Source: Paracoccaceae bacterium
GTDB taxonomy: Bacteria > Pseudomonadota > Alphaproteobacteria > Rhodobacterales > Rhodobacteraceae
Length of the DNA stretch: 8,784 bases
Assembly: GCA_026982255.1 (NCBI GenBank)
Contig: JALSHL010000289.1
Coordinates: forward strand, 1-8,784
Direction: 5' to 3'
Shown here: piece by piece, positions 1-5,422 of the stretch
How positions within the stretch are numbered: position 1 is the first letter of the stretch
Layout: the number at the start of each line of letters is the position of its first letter
The notes under the pieces: generated by a model
The model's input: the letters and a program-made list of their open reading frames with translations, nothing else
What the model was told of the DNA's origin: nothing
Database searches by the model: none
Position numbers and translations under genes: made by a program

Positions 1-80
1 CGCAACACCCAGAGCAACGGCACATCCCCGGGCAAATCGACCTCGTAGAGCCGTCCGTTAACCGTGATTTCCCTGCCCAT
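1..80 (-). CDS. IorA-like (2Fe-2S)-binding subunit of a molybdenum hydroxylase, N-terminal fragment
   Basis: Only the first 26 codons are in the window; the gene continues beyond position 1. Read on the minus strand from ATG at 80, the peptide begins MGREITVNGRLYEVDLP and continues to a PLLWVLR segment. This is the typical start of the ferredoxin-like small subunit of isoquinoline 1-oxidoreductase-type (IorA) enzymes: a short beta strand with a VNG turn, then the conserved PLLWVLRD helix before the first cluster-binding cysteines. The start is supported by GGAGGG at 85-90, 4 nt upstream of the ATG. Family role: passing electrons from a molybdopterin subunit (IorB) through two 2Fe-2S clusters. 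No cysteine is visible yet, so the assignment rests on the N-terminal pattern alone. The gene diverges from the phnD remnant about 50 bp away. Confidence 0.72.
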   Translation of the reverse strand, partial: MGREITVNGRLYEVDLPGDVPLLWVL

Positions 81-133
81 TGCACCCTCCAAATCCGTTC
101 CGGCCATCTTTGCCGCCATGCCGGGGAAAGTAA

Positions 134-649
134 ACCGGTGCAAAACAGTCACCGAGCGATACGGACATCCGCGGCAAAACGCTCGCCTTTACCTCGCCCA
201 CGTCCAACTCGGGCTTCAAGGCACCTTCGGCGATTCTGAAAGCCGATTTCGACATGATCCCCGACCGTGATTTCGAGGCGGTGTATTCCGGCAAGCACGA
301 CAACTCGATCCTCGGTGTCGCCAATCGCGACTATCCGGCAGCGTCGATTGCCAACTCGGTTCTGTCGCGTATGATTTCGCGCGATGTGATCAAGGAAGGC
401 GACGTGGTTTCCATCTACAAATCGCAGACTTTCCCGACCACCGGTTTCGGCGTTGCCCATAACCTCGATCCGGAACTGAAGGAACAGATCCGCGACGCGT
501 TCTTCTCCTTTGCATGGGAAGGCACCTCGCTGCAGCGCGAGTTCGAGAAATCGAACGAGGGCCAGTTCCTGCCGATGACCTACAAGGAGTTCTGGGAAGT
601 CATCCGCAAGATCGACACAGCAAACGGCGTCAGCTACAGCTGCGAATAA
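134..649 (+). pseudogene. phnD: 5'-truncated phnD, phosphonate/phosphate ABC transporter substrate-binding protein
   Basis: This open frame encodes about 171 residues matching the C-terminal half of PhnD-type periplasmic binding proteins. Visible family segments are DIRGKTLAFTSPTSNSGF (from about 167; the phosph(on)ate-binding TSNSG loop), YSGKHDNSILGVANRDY, FPTTGFGVAHNL and a C-terminal NGVSYSCE. A full-length protein is roughly twice as long and begins with a signal peptide. Here the frame meets a TAA at 131-133, no good start codon precedes the conserved part (first ATG at 254), and the space upstream is taken by the divergent IorA-like gene. The break lies somewhere around 100-165. The remaining part is uninterrupted, so the loss looks recent, or the contig is chimeric. 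A fragment lacking the signal peptide and first lobe should not act as a receptor. It probably once led the phnC-E1-E2 operon. Confidence 0.85.
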
Positions 650-666
650 CCGGTCCATATCAACCA

Positions 667-698
667 CCCGCGCACCTGATCGTGCGCGGGCTTTTTTT
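667..698 (+). terminator. Intrinsic terminator after the phnD remnant
   Basis: A perfect 9 bp stem (CCCGCGCAC at 667-675, GTGCGCGGG at 682-690) with a 6 nt loop is followed by one C and seven T residues (692-698). It starts 18 bp after the phnD stop and ends 43 bp before phnC. In an intact operon such an element would let the binding-protein mRNA accumulate above that of the membrane components by partial readthrough. Here it also separates the broken gene from phnC. Confidence 0.92.
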
Positions 699-741
699 CC
701 TGCCAAAACAAGGGCCGGGAGGCGGCACATAGGGTTAATAA

Positions 742-1527
742 ATGTTGAAACTGGATAAACTGACCAAGGTATACAAAACCGGCGACAAGGCACTTAGCGA
801 CGTTACACTGAAGATCCCCGGCGGCCAGATAATCGCCCTGATCGGCCCGTCCGGCGCAGGCAAAAGCACCTTGATCCGCTGTATCAACCGGCTGGTCGAA
901 CCGACAAGCGGATCGGTCACGCTCGACGGAACCGAAATAACCACACTCGGCTCCGGCGCGCTGCGGCGGATGCGCCGTCGTATGGGGATGATCTTTCAGG
1001 AATACGCGCTGGTCGAGCGCCTGACCGTGATGGAAAACGTTCTCTCCGGCCGCCTTGGATATGTCGGTTTCTGGCGCAGTTTCCTTCGCAAATTCCCGCA
1101 ATCCGACATCGACGAGGCCTATCGCCTTCTCGACCGCGTCGGCCTGCTGCATATGGCCGACAAGCGTGCGGACGAACTGTCGGGCGGCCAGCGCCAGCGC
1201 GTCGGAATCGCCCGTGCGCTGATACAGGATCCGGCATTGCTGCTGGTGGACGAGCCTACAGCCTCGCTCGATCCGAAAACCTCCCGCCAGATCATGCGCC
1301 TGATTACCGAACTGTGCGCGGAGCGCGGCCTTGCCGCTATCGTCAATATCCACGACGTTTCGCTTGCCCAGATGTTCGTGCAGCGTGTCGTCGCGCTCAA
1401 CCTCGGGCATGTGATTTTCGACGGAGGCCCTGCCGACCTGACCCCCGAAGTCCTGACCGATATTTACGGCGAGGAAGACTGGGAAGCCACCATAGCCAAA
1501 GTCGAGGACGAGGAGGAGGAAACGTGA
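742..1527 (+). CDS. phnC: Phosphonate/phosphate ABC transporter ATP-binding protein PhnC
   Basis: This 261-residue ATPase powers import by the PhnE permeases at the inner membrane. Visible motifs: Walker A GPSGAGKST at 35-43, Q-loop Gln86, ABC signature LSGGQRQRVGIARAL at 146-160, Walker B LLLVDEP at 166-172 with Glu171 as catalytic base, D-loop SLD at 175-177 and switch His204. The length fits the PhnC family. The region after the Q-loop (VMENVLSGRLGYVGFWRSF) is typical of PhnC rather than of other ABC ATPases. AGGG at 731-734 lies 7 nt before the ATG. The last residues are very acidic (KVEDEEEET), and their codons also form the ribosome binding site of phnE1, which starts inside the phnC stop codon. 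The terminator just upstream means expression needs readthrough or a promoter between 699 and 741; I see no convincing one. The substrate could be a phosphonate, phosphite or phosphate. Confidence 0.95.
   Translation: MLKLDKLTKVYKTGDKALSDVTLKIPGGQIIALIGPSGAGKSTLIRCINRLVEPTSGSVTLDGTEITTLGSGALRRMRRRMGMIFQEYALVERLTVMENVLSGRLGYVGFWRSFLRKFPQSDIDEAYRLLDRVGLLHMADKRADELSGGQRQRVGIARALIQDPALLLVDEPTASLDPKTSRQIMRLITELCAERGLAAIVNIHDVSLAQMFVQRVVALNLGHVIFDGGPADLTPEVLTDIYGEEDWEATIAKVEDEEEET
1511..1520 (+). promoter_or_regulatory. Ribosome binding site of phnE1 inside the phnC acidic tail codons
   Basis: AGGAGGAGGA lies 4-7 nt before GTG 1524 and fixes the phnE1 start there. The reading frame is open far upstream (to 1314), so this site is what decides the start. 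The same bases encode Glu residues of the PhnC C-terminus. Confidence 0.85.
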
Positions 1528-2336
1528 GCGTAACTCTCGAATCCCGTCTCGGCACAGGCTGGAAAAAACCGCATTTCATCGAAAATCCGGTTCTGCGCTG
1601 GGGGCTGATTATCGGTGCCGTCGTCTATCTGGTCCTTGCTTTCGCCTCGGTCGAAGTCAACTGGTCGCGCGTTTACGAAGGCCTGGACAGAGGCTGGAAA
1701 TTCATAGCCGCCTTCAGCAGCCCCGACTTTACCTCGCGCGGAGCCGATATTCGCGAAGGCATGATCGAAAGCGTCATTATGACCGTCACCTCGACCATCG
1801 TGGGCATCGCCATTTCCATTCCGATCGCGCTCGGGGCGGCCAGCAATATTGCGCCGCTTCCGGTCTATCTGGTCTGCCGGTTCATCGTCTCGATTTCCCG
1901 CGCACTCAATGAAATCATCGTTGCCATCCTGTTCGTCGCCATCTTCGGCTTCGGCCCGCTGGCCGGGTTCCTGACGCTCAGCTTCGCCACCATCGGTTTC
2001 CTGTCGAAACTTCTGGCCGAGGACATCGAGGATATGAACAAGGTCCAGGCCGAGGCCATCCACGCCACCGGCGCCAGCTGGCTGCAATGGATCAACTACG
2101 GTGTGCAACCGCAAGTCATGCCCCGTCTTATCGGGCTGTCGATGTATCGCCTCGACATCAACTTCCGCGAATCCGCGGTCCTCGGGCTGGTTGGCGCGGG
2201 CGGGATCGGGGCAACTCTTAACACCGCCTTCGACCGTTACGAATTCGATACGGTCGCCGCTATCCTGATCCTGATTATCGTAACCGTGATGGCGCTTGAA
2301 TATCTGTCGGGCATGATCCGCGGGAGGGTGCAGTAA
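1524..2336 (+). CDS. phnE: Phosphonate/phosphate ABC transporter permease PhnE1
   Basis: A 270-residue inner-membrane permease, first of two paralogous PhnE subunits. The GTG start overlaps the phnC stop (GTGA, 4 bp) and has a strong purine-rich site just upstream. Hydrophobic segments lie near residues 26-42, 84-106, 114-141, 142-165 and 240-262. The cytoplasmic EAA loop that docks on PhnC is visible as EAIHATGAS at 177-185, followed by YGVQPQVMP. The C-terminal block DINFRESAVLGLVGAGGIG is a PhnE hallmark and is shared almost unchanged with the next gene. Two different permeases in tandem suggest a heterodimeric channel, as in the Sinorhizobium PhoCDET phosphate/phosphonate system. Translation is probably coupled to phnC and to the downstream permease. 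Confidence 0.93.
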   Translation: MSVTLESRLGTGWKKPHFIENPVLRWGLIIGAVVYLVLAFASVEVNWSRVYEGLDRGWKFIAAFSSPDFTSRGADIREGMIESVIMTVTSTIVGIAISIPIALGAASNIAPLPVYLVCRFIVSISRALNEIIVAILFVAIFGFGPLAGFLTLSFATIGFLSKLLAEDIEDMNKVQAEAIHATGASWLQWINYGVQPQVMPRLIGLSMYRLDINFRESAVLGLVGAGGIGATLNTAFDRYEFDTVAAILILIIVTVMALEYLSGMIRGRVQ

Positions 2337-3154
2337 TGCCTACATCGACCAATGCCTCGGGCGAGAAAATCTGGAAACTCCGGACCCGTAACGAAACCCT
2401 GTTCCGCTGGGCCTTGTGGCTCGCCACGATCATCGCCTTCTATGTCAGCTGGATGAAAATTTCAGACCAGACGACATGGTTTTTCGTCTATGACGCCCCG
2501 CGCATCGCCGCGGATATCGGCGGTCGTGCCTGGCCCCCGCGCTGGAGCTATATCGACCAGCTGGGCGGTGCGATCTGGGATACGATCAACATGGCCACCC
2601 TCGGCACGATTTTCGCACTGTTCATGGCGGTGCCCGTAGCCTTCCTTGCCGCGCGCAACACCACGCCGAGCAAAACCTTCATTCGCCCCGTAGCCCTGCT
2701 GGTTATTGTTTCCACTCGGTCTATCAATTCCCTGATCTGGGCCTTGCTGCTGGTGTCGATTATCGGTCCGGGCGTGCTGGCCGGCATCGTCGCCATCGCC
2801 ATCCGTTCCATCGGTTTCTGCGCCAAGCTGCTCTACGAGGCGATCGAGGAAATCGATTCGACCCAGGTAGAGGCCATCACCGCCACCGGCGCCAGCCGCT
2901 GGCAGACCATGGCCTACGGGATCGTGCCACAAATCATGCCGGCCTTTGCCGGAATTGCCGTATTCCGATGGGATATCAATTTCCGTGAATCCACGGTGCT
3001 CGGACTGGTCGGGGCAGGGGGGATCGGCCTGCAACTGCAAGGCTCTCTGAACACACTGGCCTGGCCGCAGGTCTCGCTGATCCTCATTGTCATCCTCGTT
3101 GCCGTGATAATCGGCGAGTGGGTTTCCGCCAGGGTGCGGGGCGCTATCATTTAG
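2336..3154 (+). CDS. phnE: Phosphonate/phosphate ABC transporter permease PhnE2
   Basis: A 272-residue inner-membrane permease and paralogue of the preceding gene. Its ATG shares one base with the phnE1 stop (TAATG), with GGGAGGG about 10 nt upstream, so translation is coupled. It has a short charged N-terminus, a first membrane segment near 22-40, a periplasmic stretch rich in Trp and Tyr (about 41-75), then a membrane core with segments near 84-106, 117-143 and 145-163. The EAA loop reads EAITATGAS at 179-187 and is followed by YGIVPQIMP and DINFRESTVLGLVGAGGIG. The last membrane segment is near the C-terminus. The long periplasmic stretch differs from phnE1 and is where contact with a binding protein would be expected. 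This fits a heterodimer, but substrate specificity cannot be read from the permease. Confidence 0.93.
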   Translation: MPTSTNASGEKIWKLRTRNETLFRWALWLATIIAFYVSWMKISDQTTWFFVYDAPRIAADIGGRAWPPRWSYIDQLGGAIWDTINMATLGTIFALFMAVPVAFLAARNTTPSKTFIRPVALLVIVSTRSINSLIWALLLVSIIGPGVLAGIVAIAIRSIGFCAKLLYEAIEEIDSTQVEAITATGASRWQTMAYGIVPQIMPAFAGIAVFRWDINFRESTVLGLVGAGGIGLQLQGSLNTLAWPQVSLILIVILVAVIIGEWVSARVRGAII

Positions 3155-3163
3155 GGGGCGGCC

Positions 3164-4063
3164 ATGACATCCGATGCCGACTGGGCCTTCGCCCGATACG
3201 AGGCGGTGCGCGGCAGCCTGCCGGTCGCGCGGTTTCCTGCGCGCGCGCAAACCGTCGCGCATCTGGGCGAACTGGCCAGGCATTTCGATGCCTTCCTGCT
3301 CGACGCTTTCGGCGTGCTGAACATCGGCGAAACCGTTGTGCCCGATGCACCGGAGCGCATCGCCGCGCTTCAGGACATGGGCAAACGGGTGCTGGTGGTA
3401 ACCAACGGCGCCTCTCTGCCCCCCGATGTGGCACTGGCCAAATACCGCAAGCTCGGTTTCGATTTCGCATCTGAAGATATCGTCGCCAGCCGCGATGCGC
3501 TCGCCCTGGGTCTGCACAACCGGCCGCAGGAAAACTGGGGCGTCATGGCCATCAACCCGTCGCGGCTGGAGGAACTGCCGGTTGCCACGACCCGCCTTGA
3601 CCTGTCAGCCGAAACCTACACGACAGCGGACGGGTTTATCCTGCTTGGCAGCGGAGACTGGAGCGAGGCACACCAGAACCTTCTGGTCGCCGCCTTGCAA
3701 TCCGACCCGCGCCCCGTTCTGGTCGGCAATCCCGATATTGTCGCCCCGCGCGAACACGGGCTGACACTGGAACCGGGCTGGTTCGCTCATGACCTGCACG
3801 CCCGCACCGGCGTAATACCGGAATTTTACGGCAAGCCTTTCGCCAATGTCTATGACCTCGCCCTGTCGCGCCTCGATCCGGCAATTCCGAAGTCGCGCAT
3901 CGCCATGGTGGGGGATACCCTGCACACCGATATTCTCGGAGGTGCCGCGGCGGGGTTGAAAACCGTGCTGATCCTCAACCACGGCCTGTTCTCGAGCAAG
4001 GACATCACGCCCTATATCGCCCGATCCGGTATCGTGCCGGATTATATCGCCGCCGATACCTGA
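3164..4063 (+). CDS. HAD superfamily subfamily IIA (NagD-like) hydrolase with an unusual nucleophile motif
   Basis: A 299-residue, probably cytoplasmic hydrolase. HAD motif I is LLDAFGVLNIG, with the likely nucleophile Asp47. Motif II is VLVVTNGAS (Thr80, Asn81), typical of the IIA group. The lysine of motif III is probably Lys224 in FYGKPFANVY, and motif IV is MVGDTLHTD (Asp251, Asp256). A cap domain fits between about 95 and 205. In most HAD phosphatases the second residue after the nucleophile is an Asp acting as general acid/base; here it is Phe49. Some IIA subgroups carry an aromatic residue there, and phosphonoacetaldehyde hydrolase has Ala, so phosphatase activity should not be assumed. 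The start ATG follows phnE2 by 9 nt, with GGGGG at 3154-3158, so the gene belongs to the transport operon and may act on the imported compound. The 3' end overlaps the convergent methyltransferase gene by 22 bp. Confidence 0.88.
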   Translation: MTSDADWAFARYEAVRGSLPVARFPARAQTVAHLGELARHFDAFLLDAFGVLNIGETVVPDAPERIAALQDMGKRVLVVTNGASLPPDVALAKYRKLGFDFASEDIVASRDALALGLHNRPQENWGVMAINPSRLEELPVATTRLDLSAETYTTADGFILLGSGDWSEAHQNLLVAALQSDPRPVLVGNPDIVAPREHGLTLEPGWFAHDLHARTGVIPEFYGKPFANVYDLALSRLDPAIPKSRIAMVGDTLHTDILGGAAAGLKTVLILNHGLFSSKDITPYIARSGIVPDYIAADT

Positions 4064-5271
4064 CGCGAGAACGCCGCCACCAGCTCCACATGCGTCGACC
4101 AGCGGAACTGGTCCACCACCTGCAGCCAGTCGATACCGAAACCGGCCGCGACCAGCACCTTTGCGTCGCGCGCGAAGGTCACCGGATTGCAGGAAACGAA
4201 GGCAACCCGCCCCATGTCGCTCGCCGCCAGCTCAGCCACCTGCGCCTTCGCACCGGCGCGCGGCGGGTCGATCACTATCGCATCCAGCCCGCGCATGTCC
4301 TCCGCCAGCAGCGGATTGCGGAACAGGTCGCGCTTTTGCGCCACCACCCGGTGCAACCCCGTTCCCTTGCGCCAGCCCGCATCCAGCGCCGCAATCAGGG
4401 CGCTGTCGCCCTCCAGCGCCAGCACATCGGCACGTTCGGCCAGCGGCAGGGTAAACGTCCCGCATCCGGAAAACAGATCGGCGACATTGCGGGCATCGCC
4501 GACGGCTTCCAGCACCGCCGCTGTCAACGCATCCTGTCCCGCCTGCGTCGCCTGCAAAAACGCGCCGGGCGGCGGCACCACCTGCGCGGAACCGAAGCGC
4601 TGCACCGGCGGGGTGCGGGTCGCGATCACCTCGCCGTTCCAGCTCAGCCGCGCAATCCCGCTCGTGCCAACCAGTTGCCCCAGTTCCGCCAGCATCGGCC
4701 CGTCCGCCGGCACCGCATTGCTCACCGCCACATCCAGCCCCTCGAGCGAGAGCGTCACCGCAATCTCCACCGCCACCTTGCGCGTCGCCCCGATTTTCGT
4801 CAGCGCCTCGTAAAGCGGCATGGCGGCCATGATATCGGGATGCAGCAACACACAGGACGGAATCGCCAGCAGCAGATCGGAGCCTCTGGCATGAAACCCG
4901 ACCATCGCGCCCTTTTTCGTGCGCCGCCCCGTGAAACCGGCCCGTCGGCGCGACCCTGCGGGCGATGTGACGGTTTCGCGAAACTCCGCCGCCAGCCCCT
5001 GCGCCGCCAGTGCCTTGCGCACCACACCGGTTTTCCATTCCGCCAGAAACCCGTCCGAGGCATGTTGCAAGGCGCAGCCGCCGCAACTGCGGAAATGCGG
5101 GCAGGGCGCCTTGACCCGCTCCGCCGAGGGACGCAGGATTTTTACCCCCTCCATCCGGTTGCCCGACACCGTGCCCGAAACAACCTCGCCCGGCAGCGCA
5201 TAGGGCACATAAAGCGGCCCCTCCGCGATCCCGTCCCCCTGAATGCTCAGCCCGAGAATTTCCGTTTCCAC
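4042..5271 (-). CDS. RlmD/RumA-type 23S rRNA (uracil-5-)-methyltransferase
   Basis: A 409-residue SAM-dependent enzyme of the TrmA/RlmC/RlmD family, which forms 5-methyluridine in rRNA or tRNA. With GTG 5271 as residue 1, an iron-sulfur site is visible as C57-x5-C63-x2-C66 and then C140 (in the context IPSCVLLHP). The methyltransferase domain shows FLQAT (Gln240), SAM motif DLFSGCGTFTLPL at 265-277, DPPRAG at 335-340, catalytic Cys361 in VSCNP, and the likely base Glu396 in THVELVAAF. The four cysteines favour the RlmD/RumA group over TrmA. The N-terminal part (EILGLSIQGDGIAEG, YVPYALPGE) is a short TRAM-like region. The frame is open to TTG 5325, but GTG 5271 gives the usual N-terminus and has a GGA-containing purine stretch 6 nt upstream. 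It probably forms its own unit, convergent with the HAD gene. The exact target uridine (U1939 is typical for RlmD) is inferred. Confidence 0.88.
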   Translation of the reverse strand: METEILGLSIQGDGIAEGPLYVPYALPGEVVSGTVSGNRMEGVKILRPSAERVKAPCPHFRSCGGCALQHASDGFLAEWKTGVVRKALAAQGLAAEFRETVTSPAGSRRRAGFTGRRTKKGAMVGFHARGSDLLLAIPSCVLLHPDIMAAMPLYEALTKIGATRKVAVEIAVTLSLEGLDVAVSNAVPADGPMLAELGQLVGTSGIARLSWNGEVIATRTPPVQRFGSAQVVPPPGAFLQATQAGQDALTAAVLEAVGDARNVADLFSGCGTFTLPLAERADVLALEGDSALIAALDAGWRKGTGLHRVVAQKRDLFRNPLLAEDMRGLDAIVIDPPRAGAKAQVAELAASDMGRVAFVSCNPVTFARDAKVLVAAGFGIDWLQVVDQFRWSTHVELVAAFSRQVSAAI

Positions 5272-5327
5272 CGCATATCCGCCCGTATTTGTCCAAACCG
5301 TTCTTTGGCCCGAAACCCGTCGCAACG

Positions 5328-5343
5328 CAAGGGCCGCCCCTTG
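5328..5343. repeat. Short inverted repeat in the rRNA methyltransferase-exporter intergenic region
   Basis: CAAGGG (5328-5333) and CCCTTG (5338-5343) form a perfect 6 bp inverted repeat around CCGC. It lies 7 bp before the larger palindrome at 5351. It has no U-tract, so it is not a terminator. It may be a second protein-binding site or chance. Confidence 0.4.
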
Positions 5344-5367
5344 TCATGCAGGTTATCACATGATAAC
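5341..5367 (+). promoter_or_regulatory. Candidate promoter of the MFS exporter
   Basis: TTGTCA (5341-5346) matches the -35 consensus in five of six positions, and GATAAC (5362-5367) matches the -10 in four of six. The spacing of 15 bp is shorter than ideal. The -10 would lie inside the palindrome at 5351-5368, as expected for a repressed promoter. If real, transcription would start near 5375 and leave a leader of about 50 nt before GTG 5423. This is tentative. Confidence 0.3.
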
Positions 5368-5368
5368 C
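5351..5368. promoter_or_regulatory. 18 bp inverted repeat, candidate operator before the exporter gene
   Basis: GGTTATCA and TGATAACC are perfect 8 bp inverted arms separated by CA. A dyad of this size between divergent genes is typical of a dimeric repressor site (TetR- or MarR-type regulators often control DHA2 exporters). No regulator gene is in the window, so the protein that would bind is unknown. The repeat covers ATG 5360, the alternative start of the exporter, which argues that translation begins further downstream. Confidence 0.6.
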
Positions 5369-5412
5369 GACCCGCAAGCCGCCCGCATTCCGGCGCGACT
5401 CCCAGACATTCC

Positions 5413-5417
5413 GGAGG
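5413..5417 (+). promoter_or_regulatory. Ribosome binding site choosing GTG 5423 for the exporter
   Basis: GGAGG lies 5 nt before GTG 5423. The competing ATG at 5360 has only AGG (5350-5352) at 7 nt, and the codons between the two starts include several uncommon ones here (ATA, CGA, CCA). Confidence 0.6.
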
Positions 5418-5422
5418 CCCCC

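Noticed and set aside
254..649. A 131-residue protein from ATG 254 as a real small gene.
   Set aside because: Conserved PhnD sequence continues upstream of this ATG in the same frame, so it is an internal Met of a truncated gene.
1314..1523. An N-terminal extension of PhnE1 back to 1314.
   Set aside because: It overlaps phnC in another frame, is Arg/Cys-rich and unlike PhnE; GTG 1524 with its AGGAGG site is the natural start.
5272..5325. A longer rRNA methyltransferase starting at TTG 5325.
   Set aside because: The extra 18 residues do not look like the family's N-terminus, and TTG is an uncommon start; GTG 5271 fits better.
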